From a virus: DNA of 59,377 nucleotides. Positions within the stretch are counted from its first letter, which is position 1, and each line of letters starts with the position of its first letter. Both the position numbers and the translations under genes were made by a program. Below are positions 36,863 to 45,340 of the stretch, piece by piece. The notes beneath the pieces were generated by a model that was not told the origin of the DNA, did not search any database, and worked only from the letters and a program-made list of their open reading frames with translations. The stretch lies in the IMG/VR virus record IMGVR_UViG_3300044949_001207, positions 1 to 59,377 of that record, one strand, 5' to 3'.

Positions 36863-37573
36863 TCAGGTTGTCCAGGCTCTGAGCTGCCCGCCGTTCTGTC
36901 CGGTGAACTGGGCGATGTTCGGTAGCCGAATCTTCAGTGAGGTTCCCGTTGCCGTAGGCTCGAACACTGCGGTGATGAGGTCGGTCTGGGTGATGTCCAC
37001 TGAGAACAGTTGGTGCAAATTCCGCAGCCGCAGCTTCAGTACGGTCGCCTCAGGTCGCTCCTCGAAAGTGGCCTCAATAAACTGTTCTTGGTCGTTTTCG
37101 ATCAAAAACGGCACCGCTTCGATTGCCTTTGTTGCCTGGTTCAGCCGGGCGTGAGTGCCGCCCTTCTGGGTGACTCGCAGGCCGACGCTCGACTGCACCA
37201 CAGAATCCTTGGTTCCTGAGGCGACGGAGATGTAGTCCCCGTCTTTGACCGATGGCTCCGTCAGGGTGGGCTGCGCCGTGGCGGGCTGGCTCCCGTCATA
37301 GGGGTGCGAGGTGTCGCGGGGCTGATAGGAGTTGCCGCGCGTCTTCAGCGTTCTGGCAAAGGTAGCGTCCACCGGGTGGTCGATGTTGGTCAGCAGATAC
37401 TTCCTGGTGTCGGCATCCACCATCCTGAGCTGCTTCCGCGGCGTGGCGTCACCGTAGGCCCGGCCCAGAGACAGCTTGGCCGAAGAAGCATTGGCAATCG
37501 CGTTCGCGATCACCTTGGCGGCGGCTGGGGAGATCCCGCCATTGACCAGGTTGGCTTCGAGGTCACTCGCCAT
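36863..37573 (-). CDS. Hypothetical virion protein, 236 aa
   Basis: The N-terminal third is helical (MASDLEANLVNGGISPAAAKVIANAIANASSAKLSLGRAYGDATP), and the C-terminal two thirds are beta-rich (LTEPSVKDGDYISVASGTKDSVVQSSVGLRV..., FIEATFEERPEATVLKLRLRNLHQLFSVDI...). It lies directly behind the giant nozzle gene and is likely a tail-associated protein. ATG 37573 overlaps that gene's stop. Confidence 0.6.
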   Translation of the reverse strand: MASDLEANLVNGGISPAAAKVIANAIANASSAKLSLGRAYGDATPRKQLRMVDADTRKYLLTNIDHPVDATFARTLKTRGNSYQPRDTSHPYDGSQPATAQPTLTEPSVKDGDYISVASGTKDSVVQSSVGLRVTQKGGTHARLNQATKAIEAVPFLIENDQEQFIEATFEERPEATVLKLRLRNLHQLFSVDITQTDLITAVFEPTATGTSLKIRLPNIAQFTGQNGGQLRAWTT

Positions 37574-40500
37574 TTTCGATGACCCCGTTGATGGCAAGGG
37601 AATGCATCACAAACTTGTGCGGCACCCTATCCTCGCCGCCGTTTGCGGAGAGCGGGCGACCCAGCAGCTCGACTTGCACATGCTGGTCTTCGCCTACCAT
37701 GTCGGTGTAGACGCGGCTGGCGAACTTCGCCTTGGCAACGCCAGTGGCGATCCCTAGATTCGATGCGTTGCGGGAGGTGTTGAGCACCGTAGAGGCGCTG
37801 TCCTGTCGGTGCGTAAAGCCCTGCGGGCCTCCTCGACTTCGGCGCATGATGTTGGGCCGCGGCGTGGACGAGTCGTTGAAGTACTCAATGATCTCGACCT
37901 CTTTGTCGGACGGAGTCGGCGCGTACACCAGGGTGATCGACCTGTCGATCAGACTGTCTCCGCCCTTGGCGACGTTGTCCTCATTCGCCAGCTGCAGCGC
38001 CCCGGTAGCCAGGCGGAACGGGATGTGCGTGTAGAACGGCTTGCGGAAGTAGACGATAGTCCTGGTGCCGCCAGTGGACTGCCCGGTGCGAACGTCGCCG
38101 CCGAGCATCGACACCGCAGTCCCGTCCGGGTGCTCCAGGTAGATGTCCTGGCCGATGATCTTGCTGACGAAGCAGTTAAGGGGCAGATAGTCACCTATCG
38201 CCTCCATGCCGATCTCCACAGGCGGCGGCTCCGTCTGCAGCGGAACACCGTCGATGTCGCCGCCGTTCGCATCCAGTAGGTCTCCGTCCTCTGTGGTGAG
38301 CAGCGGGATCGGATTCGTCAGGATTGGATTGGTGACAAAGCTGGCGATGCGAACAAACGACTCGCCCTCACTGACGGTGACATCGCGGGCAAGGCGTGTG
38401 GTGACTGAGAAGTGCGCGACCGCAGCGGCCTGTGCGCCTGCGCCAGACGGGGCGGCGATGTCCAGGTTGATCGGGGCGTATTCCACGCCCTTGATGTTCT
38501 TGCCGTCATGGCCCGCCAGCGGAGATCCATTTTCCGCCAGGAGCTGCACACCCCACTTGCAGTCCCACCCGCCAGACAACACAAGGATGTCCACCAGGCG
38601 ACCTTCGCTAACGACTCCCTTGAGCTGGACGCCCTTCGAGCTGGGGCATGTGATCTCAGGGGATTCGTTGTATCCGCTGCCAACTGATGTCACGACGCAG
38701 TGCGTCAGCGTCTGGTTGGCGTGATCCTTGTCATCTGAGAACTCATAGAGGTTCCCGTCCACGGCCCCGTAGATGCTGCTGTTGATCCTGGTGATGCCGG
38801 GACGCCCGGTCACAGCGCTGCAGAAGCTGTTCGGATACCGCTCCGTCCACCATGCCTTGCGCGGAATGTCGTAGCACAGTGCGTGAGTCGGCGTGTCCTC
38901 CGACTGCGCGGCCATGCAGAAGAAGAACCGCAGGATGTGCGTCCGCGGGCAGATGGTCAGGAAGAACGACTCCCGCTTGCTGAAGTCAATCAGCTCCGAG
39001 GTGAAGTAATCGCGGATCGGGTCGCTGATCGGCAGGATCTCGCCGCTGCGGCTGAGCGAATAGATACCGTTCTCGTCCACTGCGTAGAGGGTGTTTTCGT
39101 GAATGTCCCAGCACCGCTGGTGCAGGCACCCCCGATGGCTGAGCATCTGGATCGATGAGTCGATTGACGGGTCGGTGTTGTATGTGACGCCGTAAGTGTG
39201 CATGTGCTGCATCGCCAGCAGCAGGCTTCCAAACGGCACAAGTGCGGTAATGCTGTCGGTGGCCCGCTGGTTGTTCTGGATCGGGAGGTCGTTGACATCC
39301 GGACAGGACTCAAACTCATCGAACTCAGAGTAGAAGAGGGTGTTTCTGGCCTCGCCGCTGGTGGTCACTGCGTACCAAAGCCGATCCTGGAACGCCACGC
39401 AGACGCTCATGTCGCTGCGCGGGACTCCGAATCGGTAGGCGTTGACGTTTCCGTTGGGAAGCACCACCGGCATGGCTGCGTAGTTCGGGCGGTCGGAGTC
39501 AAACAGTTCCTCGTCCGTCATGGTGTCAGTCCCAACGATCTCGACGCCGCTATCGGAGGGTACGCCATACGCCTCAAGCCTGTAGAACACCAGCGATTGA
39601 TCCGCCGAAGTTCGCCACAGCTCAACCATGTCGGCGCGCGCCGGGGGGTTCGCACCGGACAGCGTCCACTTCAGCTCACTGCAGTGGTCGCGCTCGTCGT
39701 TTGGGCCAGCGTCAACGTCGAAGATTGGGGAGAAGTCGCTGTACGCAATCGGCTTGGTCATGTCGCGGACGATGACAGACCTGTCGTAGGACGCTGATGT
39801 GTCAAACCTGTCGATGGCAGCGTACCCGCTTGCCGTAGACCCGCCAGCGGCTGGGGGCGAGAACTGAACAGCAATCTTCCCAACCCCAAGCATCCCTGTT
39901 CCGGCAGAGGTCACAACGACCTCCTTGACGGAGTAAGAGCCGTAGTCGTTGGCCGCAAGCCTGACGGACAGGACGGCATTCGAGGCACCTGTGACGGTGC
40001 AAGTGACAGCCTCATCCAATGCGTAGCCGCTGCCGCCGTTCTCAACGACAACTCGACCCAGCGGCCCGACCCCTGAGGCGGGCTGATTGAGTTCCACCTG
40101 TCCTTGATTGCGGCTCAGCACCCTGGTGTTCGGAGGCAGTCTGGGGGACTCTAGGATCACCCCAGGCTCGACACCCACAGTGGAGCTGAGCACCACAGTT
40201 GTGGGCGACTCTCCCCGTAGGGAGTTGAGTGTGCATGTCGCCACTTGGGTTTCGGATCGGTCGGCGTATCGATACGCACACCGATACTTCCCCCGCATCG
40301 CAGGCCGCATCACCGGGACAGCCGTGGCGGCGGTGCTGTCGGTGTACAGCTCAGGTTGTGCCGTGTAGGCGCGGCCTGGATCTACGATCTCGACGCTGGT
40401 GACCTTGCCGTCCGAGACAGTGGGCGTGACAGCCAGGCCGTAGCCATTGCCGCCGCCCTTGGTGATGATTGTCGGTGGCGTGTTGTAGTTCCGCCCGCCG

Positions 40501-43418
40501 CTGATAATCCGGATGCTTGTGACCCGCTGCTCACCCGTCCCGCTGGCTATTTCGGCGGCAGTCCAGGTCAGCGTTTGCCCAGAGACAGTGCCAGCATTTG
40601 CCGTGAGCGACAGCACTGGCAGGAATGTCCGCGTCCCCGCCGTGACACTGCCCGATACCTGGGCTGCGGTGTACAGATCATTGCCAACGGTGTAGGTGTT
40701 GATCGCCGTGATGGTGCAGACCTGAGCGGAGGTCGTGTCGTACAGCTTGCGACCAACGGCGATGAAGCTACTCAGGGTGGCGGTGCCAAAGTTGATGCCG
40801 TAGGTCGTGCCGCTCGAACCCTCCGACGAAGACACAAACCCTCCCACCGTTGCCGAGGGGTCGATGGCGACATCCCGCATTTTGTCCAGGGTGATGGATG
40901 TGGCGGTTCTCGACAGCACCTGGGAGAACGGCTGCAGGACACCGCTATCCGCACAGGTAATGACATCCCCGACGTTCACCTGCAGGCCGGTCGAGTCCAG
41001 ATTCGTGAGCACAGCACCGGCATTCTGGACGTTCGAGGTGTAAGTGAACTCCGTCGATTGCCCGCCCGCCGTCATGACGCCGTCAAACTTCAGGGACGCA
41101 GTGCTCTCCGCAGACGAGATGCTGCGCTTGAGCAGCGTCACCGAAGCCGTGTCGCCAGTGCGGTATCCGGTGCCGGGAACGTCGATGTACTGGTTGCCAG
41201 CCAGGGTATTCGGCGGGCCTGCGGGCGTGAGATCGTCAGGCTCCGACGCCTCGAACACAAATGTGGCGAACCGCGAAGCATTGCTGAACGCTGCGTGGCT
41301 ACCCTTGATCTTCGATTCGCGAACCGCCGTGTTGTAGTCCTGGGTCTGCGAGTATGGATTTGCTTGGTAGAACCGGATGGCAAAGGTAGTTCCCCTCTCC
41401 CACCCCGCACCGGGATCTACGACCTGAACTGTCTGGGAGTCGGGATTGCTGCTGGCGCTATAGAAGTCAACAATCGGGCGAGGCGTCACCCCAGAGGTGT
41501 GCCACCAGGCAAGGCGATTCGACTGCGACTCCTTGACGGAGAAGGGGAGGTTGTAGCTGCCGTTGTCCGTCGAGGTCGTGACCCAGGAGTCGGGGCAGAA
41601 CGACAGATTGACTCGCACCACCGGGTAGCGGAAGTTCGGTGCCGTGGAGTTCTGCTTGTTGACGGTGGCATACGACATCTTGCCGGTGGCCGATGACAGC
41701 CTGGCCTTGAGTGTCGGCGTCAGGGTGACCAGGATGTATGGCCGACCGCCATTCGCGGCGTCGTAGTAGACGGGAACGTCCTGCCGCTTCCACTGGGAAA
41801 TGCCGGTAATCAGATTCCCTGTGCATGTCCAAACGCTGAGGCTGGAGTAGTCGGGCCAGTACACATCCGCCCGGCGATTGATCGCCTTGCCGCTGCCTTG
41901 CGTGGATACGGTGCCGGTGTAGCCAAACGCCAACGTCTTGCCCGATGCCTGCAGACCGGCGTAGGTCTTGTTCTCCGAGCTGTTCTTGACGTTTGCCTGG
42001 CTTCCGGCCCAGTACTCGCCGTACAAATAGGTCTGCCACCCAGCCTTCAGGTAGGCATACTTGACCGGCTCAACAGTGGACGTTGGGGTGGTGTATCCGT
42101 TGCGGGAGAAGGTGCCGAGTCCGTAGCTGTACGCTGCCGGGGAGAACGTCAGTGTGGCCTCAGCACCGCGGCCCACACCCCTTGTCGTTCGCAGCGGAAC
42201 GGAAGCCCGGAACCGCTTGGTCGTGGCATCCCACTGGGCATCCGCGTATCCGATGTCGGTGCTGGAGCGGAACTGGACGAAATACGATACGCCAACCGCA
42301 GGAGTCCACTGCTTGGACAGCGTCAGGACTTTCGTGCTTTCGTTGATGTCCAGGACGCGAATCACCGCTCCGGAGGCAAATGCGGTCGGAACAGTTCCGG
42401 AGTAGACCGTTGCAACGTCACCGACGTTGATGCCAGCAATCGACTCGACCGTCATTGCGGTCGTGGCCGAGCTGGACTGAACGGCGACGGTGCGGGTCGA
42501 GGCGCTGACCGCGGACGCAAGATACATGATCTTGTTTCCGGTCAGGGTGTTGGCGCTGCCGTAGGTTTCCGACTCTGTCGGGGCCGTACCGGAGACAGTG
42601 CCTGGAACGGTGCCGAGGAAGCCCTGCACACCTGGGTCGGTCTCCAGGTTTCCTATCGCCCGAAATCCGGAGCCGATCTTGTCGGAGCCAACGACCACCT
42701 TGGGGAAGCTCTTGTATCCGGCACCGCCGTCAATCACATCGACGCCGACAAGGTTTCCAGCCTGGACGATTGCCTTGACCTTTGCTGGCCGCGACGGATC
42801 ACCGCCGTCCACCGTTATCGTCGGCGGCCCCCAGTACGACCCGCCCCCAGAAAGAACGTCTACGCTCTCCAGGAAATAGCCGGTGCCGCTGGGGTCTACC
42901 TGCGGTGCCGACGCAGGTGCGTCAACTCCCATGCTCACGGCGACATTCGCGATGGAGCCTGGGCGGTACATGACGGGCCGAGCACCATGCCCGTAGAAGA
43001 TGAACAGCCTGCCGTGGCGATCCTCAGCGACACAGAAGTTTGTGATGTTCGTCAGGCCGCTTGGGGAAATCTCCTGCTGGTTGATGACCCGCTCTTGGAA
43101 CCCCTGGATTCTGCGAACGACCCACACATCCTTTTCGGGGAATTCATTGGCGGCGATCTGAGCTGCTGTCAGCTCCCTGTCGATTCGCAGCTTCTGGAAA
43201 CACAGGAAATCGGTGGCATCGTTCACCAGGGTATCCCGGCGGTACAGGCCGTATATGCCCTCGTCATCGTATTTGCCATACAGCTTCAGGATGCCCTGGC
43301 GGGAGATCAGCATCCCATCCCGACGCGGCTGAAGATTGACCAACGCACGCAGCTCGCCCTTCCGCAGCAGATACTGCGAGGAGTTCTCATTGAAGCCGAG
43401 CCACTGCGTTATTTTCAT
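37563..43418 (-). CDS. Giant tail nozzle/tubular-B-type protein, 1951 aa
   Basis: The N-terminus (ITQWLGFNENSSQYLLRKGELRALVNLQPRRDGMLISRQGILKLYG) has the pattern of podovirus tail nozzle proteins (tubular protein B, gp12 of T7). The position directly after the adaptor also fits. Those proteins are usually 600-900 aa, so this one is more than twice as long. Inserted beta segments recur with a V-x-V-x-x-G-x-G-Y-x-x-x-P pattern (about 186-206, 226-245, 1010-1050, 1120-1150, 1540-1560). These may be carbohydrate-contacting surface domains. The nozzle-like propeller sequence resumes about residues 1200-1500 (ELKWTLSGANPPARADMVELWRTS..., MTDEELFDSDRPNYAAMPVV). Confidence 0.7.
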   Translation of the reverse strand: MKITQWLGFNENSSQYLLRKGELRALVNLQPRRDGMLISRQGILKLYGKYDDEGIYGLYRRDTLVNDATDFLCFQKLRIDRELTAAQIAANEFPEKDVWVVRRIQGFQERVINQQEISPSGLTNITNFCVAEDRHGRLFIFYGHGARPVMYRPGSIANVAVSMGVDAPASAPQVDPSGTGYFLESVDVLSGGGSYWGPPTITVDGGDPSRPAKVKAIVQAGNLVGVDVIDGGAGYKSFPKVVVGSDKIGSGFRAIGNLETDPGVQGFLGTVPGTVSGTAPTESETYGSANTLTGNKIMYLASAVSASTRTVAVQSSSATTAMTVESIAGINVGDVATVYSGTVPTAFASGAVIRVLDINESTKVLTLSKQWTPAVGVSYFVQFRSSTDIGYADAQWDATTKRFRASVPLRTTRGVGRGAEATLTFSPAAYSYGLGTFSRNGYTTPTSTVEPVKYAYLKAGWQTYLYGEYWAGSQANVKNSSENKTYAGLQASGKTLAFGYTGTVSTQGSGKAINRRADVYWPDYSSLSVWTCTGNLITGISQWKRQDVPVYYDAANGGRPYILVTLTPTLKARLSSATGKMSYATVNKQNSTAPNFRYPVVRVNLSFCPDSWVTTSTDNGSYNLPFSVKESQSNRLAWWHTSGVTPRPIVDFYSASSNPDSQTVQVVDPGAGWERGTTFAIRFYQANPYSQTQDYNTAVRESKIKGSHAAFSNASRFATFVFEASEPDDLTPAGPPNTLAGNQYIDVPGTGYRTGDTASVTLLKRSISSAESTASLKFDGVMTAGGQSTEFTYTSNVQNAGAVLTNLDSTGLQVNVGDVITCADSGVLQPFSQVLSRTATSITLDKMRDVAIDPSATVGGFVSSSEGSSGTTYGINFGTATLSSFIAVGRKLYDTTSAQVCTITAINTYTVGNDLYTAAQVSGSVTAGTRTFLPVLSLTANAGTVSGQTLTWTAAEIASGTGEQRVTSIRIISGGRNYNTPPTIITKGGGNGYGLAVTPTVSDGKVTSVEIVDPGRAYTAQPELYTDSTAATAVPVMRPAMRGKYRCAYRYADRSETQVATCTLNSLRGESPTTVVLSSTVGVEPGVILESPRLPPNTRVLSRNQGQVELNQPASGVGPLGRVVVENGGSGYALDEAVTCTVTGASNAVLSVRLAANDYGSYSVKEVVVTSAGTGMLGVGKIAVQFSPPAAGGSTASGYAAIDRFDTSASYDRSVIVRDMTKPIAYSDFSPIFDVDAGPNDERDHCSELKWTLSGANPPARADMVELWRTSADQSLVFYRLEAYGVPSDSGVEIVGTDTMTDEELFDSDRPNYAAMPVVLPNGNVNAYRFGVPRSDMSVCVAFQDRLWYAVTTSGEARNTLFYSEFDEFESCPDVNDLPIQNNQRATDSITALVPFGSLLLAMQHMHTYGVTYNTDPSIDSSIQMLSHRGCLHQRCWDIHENTLYAVDENGIYSLSRSGEILPISDPIRDYFTSELIDFSKRESFFLTICPRTHILRFFFCMAAQSEDTPTHALCYDIPRKAWWTERYPNSFCSAVTGRPGITRINSSIYGAVDGNLYEFSDDKDHANQTLTHCVVTSVGSGYNESPEITCPSSKGVQLKGVVSEGRLVDILVLSGGWDCKWGVQLLAENGSPLAGHDGKNIKGVEYAPINLDIAAPSGAGAQAAAVAHFSVTTRLARDVTVSEGESFVRIASFVTNPILTNPIPLLTTEDGDLLDANGGDIDGVPLQTEPPPVEIGMEAIGDYLPLNCFVSKIIGQDIYLEHPDGTAVSMLGGDVRTGQSTGGTRTIVYFRKPFYTHIPFRLATGALQLANEDNVAKGGDSLIDRSITLVYAPTPSDKEVEIIEYFNDSSTPRPNIMRRSRGGPQGFTHRQDSASTVLNTSRNASNLGIATGVAKAKFASRVYTDMVGEDQHVQVELLGRPLSANGGEDRVPHKFVMHSLAINGVIENGE

Positions 43419-44557
43419 TGCAGATCCTGCTGCAGCTGCGAATGCCAGCCCATGGAGCGGGGAGTCGGGTAGTAGCCCCCAGGTGGCCTGCCGGAAAGCG
43501 GGGCCACGACATCGTTCTCCATCGCAATCCTCAGGTCGCGCACATAGGTCTGCATCGCGGCGTCATACGGCTTGCCAGCGATTCGGGCGTACCACATCTC
43601 CGCGGCAGAAAGGATCGCCGTGTACATCTGTGGGGATGCGTCCAGAGGGTCTGAGATGGAGTACTTGGTCAGCGCCGGGAGTCCGGTGACCACATCGACC
43701 GTCATCGATGTGGTGCTGGTGACATCGACAACGGTTCGCTCGACCCGGTACGGGGTCAGGGAGCCAACCGGCTCAGGCTCCGTAGTAGTCGTGCCAAACC
43801 GAATGATGCAGCCCTCCATCGCTGCACGAAACCCGGTGCCGTCGCCAGTGACGGTCGTGCCTGACGCCGAGACAGTCCCCCTGCGGCAGGGATGTTCGTA
43901 CCCCATGAACGCAATAGCTCTGGGGATATAGCGGTATGTGTAGTGGACGGTAGTGCCGTTGGCGGGTATGCCGACGAAGCGGATCTGGTAGCGATCCGGA
44001 TTAGCGTCCGACCGCATGATGGTGTAGTAGTACGGCTCACCTGTGCCGCGGGTGTTGACCTCCAGCCGCTGCCACTCCTGCGGCGACAGGTAGCAGTGCA
44101 GGGTGCCGACAGTGTGCGTGACGAGGGTGTCGATGTCCTTGAGATCGGCGGGCAGATCGTAGAACGTCTGCATGGTGAGGGTGAGCGGCAGTTCACCGGC
44201 CTGGATGTTTCGCTTAGCCGTCTTGTCCACCGTAATGACGTTGCCCTGGATGGAGACAATCCGGCACGGCTCATCAAAGAAGTCGCCGCAGGCCACAAGA
44301 CGGCCAACGACCATCTGCGCGGCGCTACTCAGCGCCACTGTGCGAGACCCCTCTGTGATGCCGTTTGAAATTACCGTCGCCGTGACGTTGGCAGACACGA
44401 ACGAATTCGTCTTGGTGTGCCACAGCCACTGCTTGCACTGCATCACATCGCGGACGCCATTCACGACGGCCAGCCGCACAGCCTGGTGTTCGCCGTCCTG
44501 AGCGCCGCCGCCAGTGGCGGCAAGCAAGTAATCGACAACGTCCTGGGCAGTGTTCAT
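43415..44557 (-). CDS. Tail adaptor / tubular-A-type protein, 380 aa
   Basis: The start MNTAQDVVDYLLAATGGGAQDGEHQAVRLAVVNGVRDVMQCKQWLWHT and the YDLPADLKDIDTLVTHTVGTLHCYLSPQEW segment match the helical frame plus beta insert of adaptors that sit beneath the portal (tubular protein A, gp11 of T7). The C-terminal helix (MYTAILSAAEMWYARIAGKPYDAAMQTYVRDLRIAMEND) fits as well. It is longer than T7 gp11 because of a beta-rich insert (about 220-300). It precedes the nozzle gene as expected. Confidence 0.7.
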   Translation of the reverse strand: MNTAQDVVDYLLAATGGGAQDGEHQAVRLAVVNGVRDVMQCKQWLWHTKTNSFVSANVTATVISNGITEGSRTVALSSAAQMVVGRLVACGDFFDEPCRIVSIQGNVITVDKTAKRNIQAGELPLTLTMQTFYDLPADLKDIDTLVTHTVGTLHCYLSPQEWQRLEVNTRGTGEPYYYTIMRSDANPDRYQIRFVGIPANGTTVHYTYRYIPRAIAFMGYEHPCRRGTVSASGTTVTGDGTGFRAAMEGCIIRFGTTTTEPEPVGSLTPYRVERTVVDVTSTTSMTVDVVTGLPALTKYSISDPLDASPQMYTAILSAAEMWYARIAGKPYDAAMQTYVRDLRIAMENDVVAPLSGRPPGGYYPTPRSMGWHSQLQQDLQ

Positions 44558-45162
44558 TTGTGCTTCCTGCCGTACTTGGCTACCACCATCTCCCGCAGCT
44601 CACCGCTTTTCATGGTCGGGTGACGCTGAGACTCGACCCGCATCATCTCCCTGGTCAGCCGCTCACTCAGCGCCTTGCGCTTGGGGGCGACTTGATGCCC
44701 CTTGTGCTCGACCGCACCGGACACCGTCAGGTTGCGGTCAATCGCGACCCGCTTGATATCCGCGGTGCTGTCCACCCAGGCGGCAGGGTCTGCCGGGCCT
44801 CGACGGTCAGCCAGTGAGCTGGCGTAGTACTTGCCGCTAGGATTTATTCCGGCCCGCTTTGCGGCGGCGATGATCTGGCGGGCATGGTCGGGAGGCATCG
44901 CGTCCAGCTGCTGGTTGTTGTACCGGCCCTGCATGTAGGCCCGATCCGTCCCCTTGACCCCTGGCGGTTGCTGCAGCGCGCACATCTCCGCCCATTTGTG
45001 AGATAGGCCTTCTGACCGCAATCGTTCGTACATTTCCAATGCGTCCCTTCCAGCCAGGCGGATGCTTGCTGGAACGTCTACTGTGTCGCTGGAGGTATCT
45101 GAGGGCATTCCGTACTCCTTCAATGCAGTCGCCAAGGCGGGCCAATCCGACGTTGCACTCAC
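44554..45162 (-). CDS. Conserved virion-associated protein, 202 aa
   Basis: The block GINPSGKYYASSLADRRGPADPAAWVDSTADIKRVAIDRNLTVSGAVEHKG is of a kind I have seen in structural modules of many environmental podoviruses, between portal and adaptor. The function is unknown. The C-terminus is helical and basic (RLTREMMRVESQRHPTMKSGELREMVVAKYGRKHK). ATG 45162 lies inside the 3' part of the endonuclease VII frame. Confidence 0.65.
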   Translation of the reverse strand: MSATSDWPALATALKEYGMPSDTSSDTVDVPASIRLAGRDALEMYERLRSEGLSHKWAEMCALQQPPGVKGTDRAYMQGRYNNQQLDAMPPDHARQIIAAAKRAGINPSGKYYASSLADRRGPADPAAWVDSTADIKRVAIDRNLTVSGAVEHKGHQVAPKRKALSERLTREMMRVESQRHPTMKSGELREMVVAKYGRKHK

Positions 45163-45340
45163 GACAAATCAGCCCGCGAACAGCTCCTGTGGCGTGGCAG
45201 TGGTCAACAAAGTTCCCAGGCTTGATGCGGCATATCTCGCACTTCCCCTTGTTTTTGGCCTGCATGGCCTCAAACGACGCTAGGGTGATCCGGTATCTCA
45301 CCCACAGGTTGGCGCGGCGTTTGTTGATGTCCGGTGCCAT
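44837..45340 (-). CDS. Recombination endonuclease VII-like HNH protein, 167 aa
   Basis: Residues 30-75 (GKCEICRIKPGNFVDHCHATGAVRGLICRECNVGLARLGD) are a clear endonuclease VII core: CxxC zinc ligands, DHCH active site and CRxCN. T4 endonuclease VII resolves branched DNA during packaging, and free-standing relatives can act as homing nucleases. The ORF continues ~80 residues beyond the core as Arg/Gly/Pro-rich sequence overlapping the next gene by 326 nt, so the functional protein may be only ~90 aa. It sits directly behind the portal gene (TAATG). Confidence 0.75.
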   Translation of the reverse strand: MAPDINKRRANLWVRYRITLASFEAMQAKNKGKCEICRIKPGNFVDHCHATGAVRGLICRECNVGLARLGDCIEGVRNALRYLQRHSRRSSKHPPGWKGRIGNVRTIAVRRPISQMGGDVRAAATARGQGDGSGLHAGPVQQPAAGRDASRPCPPDHRRRKAGRNKS

